Shown: positions 1 to 9,350, counted from the first letter of the stretch. The stretch is DNA of 39,405 nucleotides from Methylobacterium goesingense (GCF_022179225.1 NZ_BPQL01000123.1:1-39405), one strand, 5' to 3'. The notes: generated by a model not told the origin, from the sequence alone. Translations and numbers: made by a program.

Positions 1-233
1 AGCAGCGGGTCGCCATCGCCCGCGCCGTCGCTAACGGTCCGCGCCTGCTGCTCGCCGACGAGCCAACCGGCAACCTCGATCCGCACACGGCCGGCCACGT
101 CTTCGGCATCCTGGTCTCGTTGGTGCGCGCCTCCGGCCTCGCGGCGCTGATCGCCACGCACAACATGGAGCTTGCCGCTCGCATGGACCGGCGCGTCACC
201 ATCCGCGACGGTCTCATCGAGCAGTTGCCCTGA
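1..233 (+). CDS. lolD: LolD-type lipoprotein-release ABC transporter ATPase, 3' end only
   Basis: The last 77 codons of an ABC ATPase are visible, and the 5' part lies outside the window. The fragment begins in the signature region ([11 protein letters not shown]), continues through Walker B and the D-loop ([13 protein letters not shown]) and includes the switch His in IATHN. The ending, [10 protein letters not shown] followed by a short basic tail, is typical of LolD, the cytoplasmic ATPase that powers release of outer-membrane lipoproteins from the inner membrane by LolCE. In many alphaproteobacteria lolD lies just upstream of dnaE, as it does here, although a minus-strand glycosyltransferase and a microprotein gene intervene. 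LolD is the best call, but a MacB-type ATPase cannot be excluded from the fragment alone. Confidence 0.85.
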   Translation, partial: QRVAIARAVANGPRLLLADEPTGNLDPHTAGHVFGILVSLVRASGLAALIATHNMELAARMDRRVTIRDGLIEQLP

Positions 234-252
234 TCCCGGGGGGGCGGCCGCC

Positions 253-1503
253 TCAGCCGGTGATCATCGCCTCGATGCGGTCGCAGGCGGAGGACACGCC
301 GTCCTCCCCCGCCATGCGCTCGCGGACCTGGCGGCAGCGCCGGGCCACCACCGGCGACGCGAGCAGGCTGTCGAGCCGCCGGGCCGCGCGCGCCGGTGTG
401 AAGCGGCGCCGGCTCAGGCTCGCGCCGAGCCCGAGGCGCCGGACCCGCTCGGCCTCGTCGAAGTGGTCGAACGCCACGGGGACGATGAGCTGAGGCGTAC
501 CCGCCGCCAAGGCCTGCGCCACGGTGCCGATGCCGCCGTGATGGATCAGGGCGGCGCTTCGCGGCAGGAGCACGCTCAAGGGCGCGTAGGGCACGTGGAT
601 TACGCCCTTCGGCAGGTCGGGCGGGATCTGCCCGTCCTGCGGCGAGAGCAGGATTCCGCGCCGGCCCATGTACTCGCACAGACTGACCGCGGTCGAGAAG
701 AAGCGCTGCGCCTTCCGCATGGCCGAGCCGTAGGTGAAGACCAGGGGCGGTGACCCTTCGGCCAGCATGGATTCGAGGGCCGGGCTGAGAGCCTGGGCGT
801 CGCCGAGCCGGTCCACGATAGGAAAGCCGGTCTGTACCGCCTGGGGCAACCAGTCCGGCTGGGGCGCCGCGAACCAATCCGGGAACATGAGCAGCACCCG
901 GGAGGGGCTGTTCCACCAGTAGCGGAGCCGGCGCACCGGTCCGAGGTCGAGGCGCGCCCGCAGGGCATTCAGGGGCGGCAGGGCGGCCGGGCCGATGATG
1001 TAGCGGTCCGCCCCCCGCCCGAGCCAGTGGCGCACCCGGGAGGGCATCAGGCCGGCGAGTCCGAGGCCAGGCAGGAGCGGCGCTGCGTGTCGGCTCTCGA
1101 CCAGCAGCGGCATGGCGTGGACGGTGATGACGTTCAGGCCGAGTTTCTCCTGCGCGATCCGCGCACCGAGACTGAGGCTGGAGGCCACCACCAGGCCTTC
1201 GCGCAGGCGTCGATGCTGCTGCGCCAGCCAATGGTAGGTCTGCTCGGTGAGATCCGACAAGCCGCCGAACAGGGTGCCGACCCCACGGCGCGGGTGCCAG
1301 AGGTCAGGCTCCCGCATCGCCTGCTCGTAGGTATCGCGCGTACCGAGTCCGTGGAACGGCACGCCGGCGCGGCGGGCCAGCCCTTCGAAGGGGACGGGAG
1401 CGGCGAGGACGACACCGTGCCCGCGGCGGATCAGTTCCACGCCGAGGGCGAGGATGGGCAGGACGTCGCCGTGCGAACCGACGGCCACGAGGTGGATCTG
1501 CAT
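253..1503 (-). CDS. Family 1 (MGT/UGT-like) glycosyltransferase
   Basis: This is a GT-B fold glycosyltransferase of the UDP-glycosyl/macrolide transferase type. The N-terminal strand and Gly-rich loop (IHLVAVGSHGDVLP) and the C-terminal donor-binding block (IHHGGIGTVAQALAAGTPQ, then VPVAFDHFDEAERVRRLG) match the family. The acceptor is unknown; related bacterial enzymes modify lipids, sterols, carotenoids or small molecules. The frame is open to a GTG at 1593, but the additional 30 codons are AT-rich, lack family similarity and lack a clear ribosome site. I therefore prefer ATG at 1503, which places the first beta strand at the N-terminus (416 residues). The gene sits alone between lolD and dnaE, converging on lolD. 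Confidence 0.8.
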   Translation of the reverse strand: MQIHLVAVGSHGDVLPILALGVELIRRGHGVVLAAPVPFEGLARRAGVPFHGLGTRDTYEQAMREPDLWHPRRGVGTLFGGLSDLTEQTYHWLAQQHRRLREGLVVASSLSLGARIAQEKLGLNVITVHAMPLLVESRHAAPLLPGLGLAGLMPSRVRHWLGRGADRYIIGPAALPPLNALRARLDLGPVRRLRYWWNSPSRVLLMFPDWFAAPQPDWLPQAVQTGFPIVDRLGDAQALSPALESMLAEGSPPLVFTYGSAMRKAQRFFSTAVSLCEYMGRRGILLSPQDGQIPPDLPKGVIHVPYAPLSVLLPRSAALIHHGGIGTVAQALAAGTPQLIVPVAFDHFDEAERVRRLGLGASLSRRRFTPARAARRLDSLLASPVVARRCRQVRERMAGEDGVSSACDRIEAMITG

Positions 1504-1730
1504 CTGGACCGGTCCATACGGGTGTCCCCCGGTCTCGGATGTAATATGCTTCTCTAAGGCGAATCTTGAATCAAAATGCGGTGATCGGCTCACCGCTTCG
1601 TGAGGAATAACAATTGATAAGCGAATAATACATCAAGCATCGCGTTCGCGCAGAAGCGTCGGCCACCCGCGCGCCACTCTCATAAATCCTTAACCAAGCG
1701 ACGAGCGGCATTCGTTTTTCGCTTTACATA

Positions 1731-1745
1731 GAACAAAACAGGAAC
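1731..1745 (+). promoter_or_regulatory. LexA (SOS) box upstream of the microprotein gene
   Basis: GAAC-N7-GAAC (gaacaaaacaggaac) is, read on the other strand, GTTC-N7-GTTC, the direct-repeat operator known for alphaproteobacterial LexA. It matches the box before parC in this window at 14 of 15 bases. A possible -35 (TTTACA, 1723-1728) would put the box in the promoter spacer, but the -10 is weak. The nearest downstream start is ATG 1778. Confidence 0.8.
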
Positions 1746-1777
1746 AAAGATCGGCCGGTCAACGGGAGGCGAGGCCG

Positions 1778-1882
1778 ATGTTCAAGCGAATGATCCTCAC
1801 GGGCGCGGTCGAGTTCATGGCGTTCGGACTGCTGGCGGTGTCGATCGCCGCCTGGGCCATCGCCCTGTCGCCCTTGCGGTAG
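1778..1882 (+). CDS. 34-residue single-span membrane microprotein, putatively SOS-induced
   Basis: ATG at 1778 is preceded by a strong Shine-Dalgarno sequence (GGGAGGCG, about 7 bases away), and the frame ends with TAG at 1880-1882. The peptide starts with a short basic stretch (MFKRM) and then has one hydrophobic helix (GLLAVSIAAWAIAL), ending in Arg. It therefore looks like an inner-membrane protein with a tiny cytoplasmic N-terminus. It lies 32 bases downstream of a perfect LexA box. In Caulobacter the 29-residue SOS-induced membrane peptide SidA blocks cell division. The size, topology and regulation here are analogous, but I cannot claim homology from memory. It is too short for most gene callers. 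It could also be a short leader ahead of dnaE, which begins 101 bases further on. Confidence 0.65.
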   Translation: MFKRMILTGAVEFMAFGLLAVSIAAWAIALSPLR

Positions 1883-1983
1883 CGTTGCGCCAGGAGCACA
1901 GGAGGCCGCCAGTCCACAGCCAAACGCATCCGCGCTCCGGTTTCTCATGGATTGGAAACCACGACTCGGGCTGTTGAGGTCCC

Positions 1984-4900
1984 ATGGCGCGCATCCTCAA
2001 AGACCCCGGCTACGTCCACCTCCACACCCATTCCTCCTATTCCCTGCTCGAAGGTGCCCTGAAGGTCGGCGACCTCGTGAAGGCCGCGGCGGCGGACCAG
2101 CAGCCGGCACTGGCGCTCACCGACACCAACAACCTGTTCGGGGCCCTGGAATTCTCCGAGAAGGCGGCCGGCGCCGGCATCCAGCCCATCGCGGGTATCC
2201 AGCTCACTGTCGCCTTCGAGGCGCCGGACCCCATGGCTCGGGTCGCCCAGGCGCAGGCCGGCAACGCCAACGTCGTGGTGCTGGCCCAGGATGAGGCCGG
2301 CTACGGCAATCTTCTGCGGCTGGCGAGTCGCGCCTATTTCGATGTCGCGCTGGGCGATTCGCCCCGCGTCGACGTCGCGGCCCTGGCCGAATCGAGCCGG
2401 GGTCTGATCGCGCTCACGGGCGGCTCCACCGGGCCCCTCGACTGTGCACTGCGCTCGGGGCGGGCCGAGTTGGCCGCCAAGCGTCTGGCCCAGCTCAAGG
2501 CCGCCTTCGGCGAGGACAACCTCTACGTCGAGATCCTGCGCCACGGCCTGCCCGACGAGCGCATGGTCGAGCGCGAATTGCTGCGTCTTGCCGAGTCCAA
2601 CGGCCTCTCGGTGGTGGCGGCCAACGAGCCATTCTTCGCCAAGACGGGTGATTACGACGCCCATGACGCCCTGCTGGCCATCGCGGATGGACGCCTCGTC
2701 TCGGACGACCGCCGCCGCAGGCTGACCCCGCGCCACGGCTTCACCACGCGGGCGGAGATGGCCAAGCTCTTCGCCGACCTGCCGGACGCCCTGAACGCCA
2801 CCGTCGAGATCGCCATGCGCTGCGCCTATCGCGTGCGCACCCGCAAGCCGATCCTGCCCAACTTCGGCGTCGTCGCCGCACGCGATCCGGCGGCCCCCGA
2901 GGTCGAGGCCGCTCCGGCCCTCGACGAGCCTGCGGAACTGCGACGGCAGGCGCAAGCCGGCCTCGAACTGCGTCTGACCCAGCACGGCACCGCGCCGGGG
3001 ATGACCGAACAGGTCTACCGCGACCGGCTCGCCTTCGAGCTCGACGTCATCGTGGGCATGAAGTTTCCCGGCTACTTTCTCATCGTGTCGGACTTCATCA
3101 AGTGGGCCAAGGACCACGACATCCCGGTGGGGCCGGGGCGCGGCTCGGGCGCCGGCTCCCTGGTGGCGTGGTCGCTCCTCATCACCGATCTCGACCCGCT
3201 CCGCTTCGGCCTGCTGTTCGAGCGCTTCCTGAATCCCGAGCGCGTCTCGATGCCGGATTTCGACATCGACTTCTGCGTCGAGGGCCGCGAGCGCGTCATC
3301 CAGTACGTGCAGCAGCGCTACGGCGAGCGGCAGGTGGCGCAGATCATCACCTTCGGTACGCTGCTCGCTCGCGGCGTGCTGCGCGACGTCGGCCGCGTTC
3401 TGGAGATGCCCTACGGGCAGGTCGACAAGCTGACCAAGCTCGTGCCCCAGAACCCGGCGAACCCCGTCACCCTGGTCCAGGCCATCGAGGGCGAGCCCAA
3501 GCTCCAGCAGGCGATCGAGGAGGAGCCCATCGTCGCCCGCCTCATGGAGATCTCGAAGAAGCTCGAGGGCCTGCACCGGCACGCCTCGACCCACGCCGCC
3601 GGCGTGGTCATCGGCGACCGCCCCCTGGAAGAACTGGTGCCTCTCTACCGCGACCCGAAGACGGGCATGCGGGTGACCCAGTTCAACATGAAGTGGGTCG
3701 AGAACGCGGGCCTGGTGAAGTTCGACTTCCTGGGCTTGAAGACCCTGACACTGCTTCGCTGCTGCACCGACTTCCTGGCCAAGCGCGGCATCATCGTCGA
3801 TCTCGCCTCGCTGCCCCTCGATGACGCGGCGACCTACGCCCCGATGAAGCGTGGCGAGACGGTCGGCGTGTTCCAGGTGGAATCGGCAGGCATGCGCAAG
3901 GCGCTGGTCGAGATGCAGGCCGACCGCTTCGAGGACATCATCGCCCTGGTGGCGCTCTACCGTCCCGGCCCCATGGCCAACATCCCGGTCTATTGCGAGC
4001 GCAAGCTCGGGCGCGACGCCGGCAACGAGGCGAGCTGGTACCCGCACGAAAAGCTGGAGCCGATCCTCAAGGAGACCTTCGGCATCATCGTCTACCAGGA
4101 ACAGGTGATGGAGGTGGCCAAGGTCCTGGCCGGCTACTCGCTCGGCGAGGCCGACATGCTCCGCCGCGCCATGGGCAAGAAGATCAAGGCCGAGATGGAC
4201 GCCCAGCGCGACCGTTTCGTGAAGGGCTGCATCGAGCGCGACCTGACCAAGGCCAAGGCCAACGAGATCTTCGACCTGCTCGCCAAGTTCGCCGATTACG
4301 GCTTCAACAAGTCGCACGCCGCCGCCTACGCCCTGCTGACCTACCAGACCGCCTACCTGAAGGCGAACCATCCGGTGGAGTTCCTGGCTGCCGCGATGCA
4401 GCTCGACATCGACGTCACCGACAAGCTCGCCGAGTTCCGCCAGGACGCCCAGCGCCTGAAAATCACCGTCGAGCCCCCCTCCATCAACACCTCCGGTGTC
4501 GGGTTCGAGGTGCGCGAGGGCTGCATCCACTACGCGCTGGCGGCGATCAAGGGCGTCGGGCGCGGCGCCGTCGAGGCCCTGATCGAGGCGCGGGGCGACC
4601 GGCCGTTCAAGGATCTCGCCTGCCTCGCGCGCCGGCTCAACCCGCGCATGCTCAACAAGCGCACCCTGGAGAATCTGGTGGCGGCCGGCGCCATGGACAC
4701 CATCGAGCCGGATCGCGCCCGAGCCTGCGCCGCCATCGAGCCGATGATGAAGCTTGCCCAAGGTGCGGCGGAAGCCGCCAGCACCGGCATCGAGGACATG
4801 TTCGGGGGTGTCACCGCCGCCGACGTGACCCTGCGGGTGCCGGCCCACGACCCCTGGCCGATGGCCGACAAGCTGAAGAAGGAATACGAGGCGATCGGCT

Positions 4901-5481
4901 TCTTCCTCTCGGGCCATCCGCTGGACGAGTACGGCGACCTCCTGGGCAAGCTCAGGGTCCAGACCTGGGCTGAGTTCTGCCGGGCGGTCCGGGCCGGCAC
5001 CACCAGCGTGGGCCGCGTGGCGGCCTCGGTCCTCGACCGGTCGGAGCGCCGGACCAAGACCGGCAACAAGCTCGGCATCGTCATCCTGTCCGACCAGACC
5101 GGGCATTTCGAGGCGATCATCTTCTCGGAAGGCCTCGGCCAGTATCGCGAGATCCTGGAGCCGGGGCGCCCCCTGGTCCTCCAGCTCCAGGCCAACCTGG
5201 AGGGCGAGGACGTGCGCGCCCGCATCATGACCGCCGAGCCCCTCGACGTGGCGGTGGCACGCCACCAGAAGGGCATGCGGGTCTACCTGCGCGACGAGCG
5301 CCCGATCCCCAGCGTGCAGCAGCGCCTCCAGGTGCGGGGCGAGGGCGAGGTCTCCCTCATCCTCCTCCTGGACGGAGAGCGCGAGGTCGAGGTCAAGCTA
5401 CCGGGCAAGTACCAGGCGACGCCCCAGATCGCCGGGGCGCTCCGGGCCGTGCCGGGGGTGGTGCAGGTCGAGGTGAACTGA
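1984..5481 (+). CDS. dnaE: DNA polymerase III alpha subunit (replicative)
   Basis: The 1165-residue protein is full length for DnaE, the catalytic subunit of the chromosomal replicase. The N-terminal PHP domain begins with YVHLHTHSSYSLLEGA (about residues 10-25). The polymerase core carries GPGRGSGAGSL near residue 383 and the catalytic PDFDIDF motif at 424-430, with the third acidic site in LVKFDFLGLKTL. HASTHAAGVVI, the helix-hairpin-helix region (AAIKGVGRGAVEAL) and a C-terminal OB-fold (about 990-1080) follow. Length and motif order fit DnaE1 rather than the mutagenic DnaE2/ImuC. The ATG at 1984 places the PHP domain at the normal distance. The LexA box and microprotein gene lie just upstream, so some SOS-linked read-through is conceivable but unproven. 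Confidence 0.97.
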   Translation: MARILKDPGYVHLHTHSSYSLLEGALKVGDLVKAAAADQQPALALTDTNNLFGALEFSEKAAGAGIQPIAGIQLTVAFEAPDPMARVAQAQAGNANVVVLAQDEAGYGNLLRLASRAYFDVALGDSPRVDVAALAESSRGLIALTGGSTGPLDCALRSGRAELAAKRLAQLKAAFGEDNLYVEILRHGLPDERMVERELLRLAESNGLSVVAANEPFFAKTGDYDAHDALLAIADGRLVSDDRRRRLTPRHGFTTRAEMAKLFADLPDALNATVEIAMRCAYRVRTRKPILPNFGVVAARDPAAPEVEAAPALDEPAELRRQAQAGLELRLTQHGTAPGMTEQVYRDRLAFELDVIVGMKFPGYFLIVSDFIKWAKDHDIPVGPGRGSGAGSLVAWSLLITDLDPLRFGLLFERFLNPERVSMPDFDIDFCVEGRERVIQYVQQRYGERQVAQIITFGTLLARGVLRDVGRVLEMPYGQVDKLTKLVPQNPANPVTLVQAIEGEPKLQQAIEEEPIVARLMEISKKLEGLHRHASTHAAGVVIGDRPLEELVPLYRDPKTGMRVTQFNMKWVENAGLVKFDFLGLKTLTLLRCCTDFLAKRGIIVDLASLPLDDAATYAPMKRGETVGVFQVESAGMRKALVEMQADRFEDIIALVALYRPGPMANIPVYCERKLGRDAGNEASWYPHEKLEPILKETFGIIVYQEQVMEVAKVLAGYSLGEADMLRRAMGKKIKAEMDAQRDRFVKGCIERDLTKAKANEIFDLLAKFADYGFNKSHAAAYALLTYQTAYLKANHPVEFLAAAMQLDIDVTDKLAEFRQDAQRLKITVEPPSINTSGVGFEVREGCIHYALAAIKGVGRGAVEALIEARGDRPFKDLACLARRLNPRMLNKRTLENLVAAGAMDTIEPDRARACAAIEPMMKLAQGAAEAASTGIEDMFGGVTAADVTLRVPAHDPWPMADKLKKEYEAIGFFLSGHPLDEYGDLLGKLRVQTWAEFCRAVRAGTTSVGRVAASVLDRSERRTKTGNKLGIVILSDQTGHFEAIIFSEGLGQYREILEPGRPLVLQLQANLEGEDVRARIMTAEPLDVAVARHQKGMRVYLRDERPIPSVQQRLQVRGEGEVSLILLLDGEREVEVKLPGKYQATPQIAGALRAVPGVVQVEVN

Positions 5482-5520
5482 GGCACCGCGCCGGCTTTCG
5501 GACAGGGGGCTAATACAAAG

Positions 5521-5558
5521 CCTCAAGGAGGCTGACCCATAGGTCAGCCTCCTTGAGG
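5521..5558. terminator. Perfect 17-bp hairpin between convergent dnaE and chemoreceptor genes
   Basis: Arms cctcaaggaggctgacc (5521-5537) and ggtcagcctccttgagg (5542-5558) are perfectly complementary around a four-base loop (cata). It lies 40 bases after the dnaE stop and about 100 bases after the converging chemoreceptor stop. No long T-run follows on either strand, so it is a bidirectional terminator candidate rather than a textbook intrinsic one. Confidence 0.7.
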
Positions 5559-5661
5559 TTCGTGGTACGACTGCCGTCGCGCGGGCGAACCTCGATGAGT
5601 CAGGCACATCGAGGTCTCGTATAAGCGTCGGCCGGGGCGAGGGCCCGACCGACGCCCAGGC

Positions 5662-7659
5662 TCACGCCGCGCGGATGGCTGCGAGGAAGCCTTCCACCTC
5701 GTGCCGCACGTTCACCGATTGGACCGACAGTTCGCCCGCTGCCAGGAGCACCTGCTGGGCCGCCGAACCCGTTTCCCCCGAGGAGGCCAGGACCTGGGCG
5801 ACGTTCATCGAGACGTCCTGGGTTCCACGGGCCGCTTCGGCAGCGTTGCGGGAGATCTCGCCGGTCGCCGCCGTCTGCTCCACCACCGTCGCGGCGATGC
5901 TGCTGGTGATCGCGTTCACCGAGACGATGGTCTGGCCGATCTGGCGGATCGCCGCGACGGCCTGAGCCGTGGCCTGCTGGATCGCGGTGATCTGACCGCC
6001 GATCTGGTCCGTGGCCCGCGCGGTCTGGCCGGCGAGTTCCTTGACCTCCGCCGCGACGACGGCGAAGCCGCGACCCGCCTCGCCGGCCCGCGCCGCCTCG
6101 ATGGTAGCGTTGAGTGCCAGGAGGTTGGTCTGTCCGGCGATGCTGGAGATCATCGTCACGGCCTCGCCGATGCGATCGGCGGCCTGCATCAGGCTGCCCA
6201 TGGCGATGTTCGTCGCCTCCGCGTCGCGAGCGGCGGCCCCGGCGGCGGCATTGGACTGCTGGACCTGGCGCTCGATCTCATGCAGCGAGGCGACCATCTC
6301 CTCGGCGGCGGCCGCCACGGTCTGCACGTTCGCCGAGGTCTCCTCGGCGGCCGCGCTGGAGGCGACGGCCTGGCCGTTGGTGTTCTCGGCCACCTGGGTC
6401 ATCGAGCGGGCCGTCGCATCGAGTTCGGTCGCCGCGGAGGTGACGATGCCGATGGCACCGGAGATGGTCTGCTCGAAGCTTTGCACGAGGCCATCGACAC
6501 GGTCGGCACGGCGCTGGCGTGCCGATTGCGCGGCGACCTGTTCCGCCTCCAGTTCAATGCGTGCGATGGCGTTCTGGCGGAACACGTCGACGGCCTTGGC
6601 CATCTCACCCATCTCGTCCACCGCATCCTGCGACGGCACCGTGACCGCCGTCTCGCCGGCGGCCAGGCGGCTCATCGCGCTCGTCATGCCTGAGATCGGG
6701 CCGATGATGCTGCGCGCGATCAGGAAGGCGAGGGCACCGCCGAGGGCCAGCGCCAGGGCGACGAGCGCCATCTGCAGGGTGCGGGCGCGGCTGACGCTGG
6801 CCTCGGTGGCGGCGCTGATCTCGGCGACCGCCCCCTCGATTTTCGTCCGCATCACCAGACCCGCCTGCATCAGGGCCGTCACGTGCGGCTTGAGCTTGTC
6901 GTCGTAGGCGACCCGGGTGCTCTCGATCGCGGCGGCGGCGGTGTTGAAGGCGTTGATATAGGCGACGACCGCCTCATGAAGCTCCTTGATCGGCCGCGCG
7001 AATTCGGCGGCGGTATCGAGGTCCCGCAACGTCTTCACGGCGGCGTCGGCCTTCTGGCTGTTGGTCGCGAAGGTCGCCGGACCCTGGGGGTCGCGGGTCG
7101 CGAGGAAGCGCCAGTTCGCCACCCGCATCAGCAGCACCGTGCTCTCGACCTGCGCGGCCTGGGCGACCTGCGCCGCCGATCCGTTCCGGCGGATGTCGGC
7201 GGTCAGGGCGCCGGTCACGCGCGTCAGCTCGTCGCCGATCCTGAATAGATTCCCCTTGCTCTCCGCCAGCGTCTCGCCGGCTTGGCCGAGGCGCTGGATG
7301 TCCCCCTTCAGGGCAGCGGCCTCGTCGCGCATGGAGGCATACATCGCCCGGCGCTCCTCGGAGATGGCGATGTCGACCTGGCGCTGGAGCAGGGTCGCCA
7401 TACCCTGTCGCGTCTGCTCCATCTGGCCGACCTGCTCGGGCTTCTGATTCGCCTGATAATCCAGGGCCTGGCTGAACAGGCGTTCTCCGAGTCCGTTCAC
7501 CGAAAAGACGTTGCGGGCGCCTTCCTCGAGGCGGGCAAGCCGAGCGTAGTCGCTGGTGACAGACCCAAGCTGATACTGCGAGGTTAGACCAATTCCGCCG
7601 GTGAGGACGATCAGGCTGCCGAACCCTGCATAGAGGCGCGCGCGAATGCCGAGTTTCAT
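5662..7659 (-). CDS. Methyl-accepting chemotaxis protein, HAMP type
   Basis: The 665-residue transmembrane chemoreceptor signals to CheA/CheW. Starting at ATG 7659, residues 1-10 are basic ([10 protein letters not shown]) and TM1 is about 11-26. A largely helical periplasmic sensor spans about 27-294, followed by TM2 at 295-317 ([15 protein letters not shown]), HAMP at 318-370 and the signalling hairpin at about 400-660. The hairpin tip includes [20 protein letters not shown] at 510-529, the conserved CheA/CheW contact. There is no C-terminal NWETF-like pentapeptide, so adaptation enzymes would have to act without that tether. The frame stays open 33 codons further upstream, but that part is AT-rich and lacks MCP similarity. 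The ligand is unknown, and no che genes are adjacent. Confidence 0.93.
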   Translation of the reverse strand: MKLGIRARLYAGFGSLIVLTGGIGLTSQYQLGSVTSDYARLARLEEGARNVFSVNGLGERLFSQALDYQANQKPEQVGQMEQTRQGMATLLQRQVDIAISEERRAMYASMRDEAAALKGDIQRLGQAGETLAESKGNLFRIGDELTRVTGALTADIRRNGSAAQVAQAAQVESTVLLMRVANWRFLATRDPQGPATFATNSQKADAAVKTLRDLDTAAEFARPIKELHEAVVAYINAFNTAAAAIESTRVAYDDKLKPHVTALMQAGLVMRTKIEGAVAEISAATEASVSRARTLQMALVALALALGGALAFLIARSIIGPISGMTSAMSRLAAGETAVTVPSQDAVDEMGEMAKAVDVFRQNAIARIELEAEQVAAQSARQRRADRVDGLVQSFEQTISGAIGIVTSAATELDATARSMTQVAENTNGQAVASSAAAEETSANVQTVAAAAEEMVASLHEIERQVQQSNAAAGAAARDAEATNIAMGSLMQAADRIGEAVTMISSIAGQTNLLALNATIEAARAGEAGRGFAVVAAEVKELAGQTARATDQIGGQITAIQQATAQAVAAIRQIGQTIVSVNAITSSIAATVVEQTAATGEISRNAAEAARGTQDVSMNVAQVLASSGETGSAAQQVLLAAGELSVQSVNVRHEVEGFLAAIRAA

Positions 7660-7974
7660 TGGCCTGATCCGATCGATAGGATGCTTTGTCCCCGATAACA
7701 TATCCGTGAATCGATAATCGAAACTTAAGGCGAAATATTCCCTCTCTAAAGGCGGCAATTTAGTCTAGCTTAATTTAGTCGCGGGTCGGCGCTCCCATGC
7801 AAAGCGTCCGGAGCGTATTCGCGTGCGAACGTAAAAGGTGTCGTGCACTGACGTCGAGCAAGCTTACCTTAAGCTGGATGGGTCTTCTGCTGCTCGACCT
7901 GACTGAATCCGCGTCCGCGCCACGGATTCGAGGCGCAAGGCGCGGAACTCTGGCGTCGATTCTCTGTATCGATC
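7660..7974. other. AT-rich intergenic region upstream of the chemoreceptor
   Basis: No gene was found in these 315 bases. The part nearest the chemoreceptor is AT-rich and holds a 9-base direct repeat, aatttagtc, at 7757-7765 and 7772-7780 (15-base period). Read on the minus strand it also contains a one-mismatch CtrA-like TTAA-N7-TAAA. A small inverted repeat (agctta-cct-taagct) lies at 7861-7875. These are candidate regulatory elements for the minus-strand chemoreceptor promoter. Confidence 0.4.
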
Positions 7975-8688
7975 TCAGGAATCGGATGGTGCCGGCGCAG
8001 CGGCTGTGAGCCGTGCCCGCAGCCGTGTGGCCACCATCGCCTGCAGGGTCAGCAGGTGCGGACAGTGGATCCCTTCCGCGAGGCAGGCGGACACCGTGCG
8101 GAACAGGTATTCGGCGCTGGGGCCCAGGTGTCCGGCGCCGGAAGCGATCCGGTCCGCGATCGCCGCGTCCGAGATCGGGCCGGTGTAGCGGTCGCTGTCC
8201 GGATTCACCACGAACGTGAGGGCCTGGACCGTGCCGGCCGCCGTCTCCACCGGCACCCAGCGCCCGAGATAGCCGTTGCCGCGCATCTCGCGGCGCCAGA
8301 CCGGGAGTAGGGTCTCGGCGGCCTCCGCGCCCGTCAGCCGAAAGGCGACGCCCTCGCACGCGCCGCCCACGTCGAGGGCCAGGACGAGGCCGGGCTTCTC
8401 AACGCTGCCGCGGAACCGCCGCTGCAGAAGGCAGAACCGCCGATGATAGCCGTGAACCGTCCCGACGCGCCGCTCCGAGTAGGCGAATTCCGGCCGCCAG
8501 ATCAGCGAGCCGTAACCGAACACCCAGAGCCCTTCGGCGGGCATCGGCCGGGCCGCCATGGCGGCGGCGAGACCGGGACGGAGCTCGGCGTCGCTCAACA
8601 GAGCCAGCGCCGTGGCGTCGTCGGCCACCGGGGTCGGATGCGCGCGGGCGATGAGGTCGAGGGTGAGGTCGAGAACGGGGGCCGGCAT
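7975..8688 (-). CDS. ChaC-family glutathione-specific gamma-glutamylcyclotransferase
   Basis: The predicted 237-residue protein belongs to the ChaC family, which cleaves glutathione to 5-oxoproline and Cys-Gly in the cytosol. The hallmark substrate loop VFGYGSLIW is at about residues 56-64, followed by the family blocks RRFCLLQRRFRG, EKPGLVLALD, CEGVAFRL and the GNGYLGRWVPV segment. ATG at 8688 (MPAPVLDLTL) begins at the usual distance from the YGSL loop. The longer open frame to 8877 adds a low-complexity, Arg/Pro-rich stretch and is unlikely to be translated. It follows the lipoprotein gene by about 110 bases on the same strand. Nothing in the context indicates a specific pathway beyond glutathione turnover. 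Confidence 0.9.
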   Translation of the reverse strand: MPAPVLDLTLDLIARAHPTPVADDATALALLSDAELRPGLAAAMAARPMPAEGLWVFGYGSLIWRPEFAYSERRVGTVHGYHRRFCLLQRRFRGSVEKPGLVLALDVGGACEGVAFRLTGAEAAETLLPVWRREMRGNGYLGRWVPVETAAGTVQALTFVVNPDSDRYTGPISDAAIADRIASGAGHLGPSAEYLFRTVSACLAEGIHCPHLLTLQAMVATRLRARLTAAAPAPSDS

Positions 8689-8797
8689 GGCTCCAACGAA
8701 CCATCGCGAGCGCCCTCGTGCAAGCGGCCGGCGTCCGGCACGATCCGGGTCGAACGGGGCCGGTTCGCGAAGGTACGGCCGACCGTTCCCGGCGGCC

Positions 8798-9226
8798 TCA
8801 GTTCCTGGCGCTCGCCAGTGTCTCGAGTTCCGGCAACGGATCGGTGCGGTGGCCCTCGCAGACTTCGGTGTCCTCATTCACGATCGTGAGGGCCCCGGCT
8901 TTTTCCTGGATCACCACTTTGGGCCGCTCGGCCTTGCCGAAGGTGCGCCCCTTCATCCGGCTCGACACGCAGTAGAGCGTGCGTCCCTCGTCCACGAACG
9001 GCTTCGAGACCCGGCTGTGCTCGAACCGCACCGGGATCAGCGAAACGGCGCCGAACGCGGCCTGCCGCAGGGCCAAGTCTGCGAGACGGTCGTTCAAGGA
9101 CGCGGTGGGGGAGGGGGCTGGTAGCCCCGCGCGCGGGCCGCATCCGGCGAGGCCCGGGGCCAGAAGGACCGCGAGAAGCATCGGCCATCGGCCACGCCCG
9201 CAACAGAGAGACAACGACACCGGCAT
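8798..9226 (-). CDS. Small predicted lipoprotein of unknown function
   Basis: The 142-residue protein has a hydrophobic signal segment (WPMLLAVLLAPGLAGC) ending in a good lipobox, LAGC, so it should be lipidated and face the periplasm. The mature part has about 113 residues, with Cys residues in TLYCVSS and TEVCEGH that could form a disulfide. ATG 9226 has GAGGG about four bases upstream. A second Met just before the hydrophobic core is an alternative start. I do not recognise a family. It is transcribed toward the ChaC gene and away from recO. Confidence 0.7.
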   Translation of the reverse strand: MPVSLSLCCGRGRWPMLLAVLLAPGLAGCGPRAGLPAPSPTASLNDRLADLALRQAAFGAVSLIPVRFEHSRVSKPFVDEGRTLYCVSSRMKGRTFGKAERPKVVIQEKAGALTIVNEDTEVCEGHRTDPLPELETLASARN

Positions 9227-9350
9227 CCGCCCTCGCTTCGCAATCCGACGAGTCTAACCTGATTCCCGCGTCGCGCGAGTCTTATCGCTGATGCAATCGG
9301 TTCCGTCCCGCCACGTTTGCAACCTGCCGGCGGCGCCGTAAGACACCCTG

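Noticed and set aside
1945..5265. Open frame of more than 1100 codons antisense to dnaE
   Set aside because: It is a GC-skew shadow: rich in His, Gly, Arg and Val, with no recognisable domain, while the plus strand encodes a complete DnaE.
5521..5558. Perfect inverted repeat considered as an insertion-element end or attachment site
   Set aside because: It is a single hairpin with a four-base loop between convergent genes, with no transposase, integrase or target duplication; a terminator is the simpler reading.
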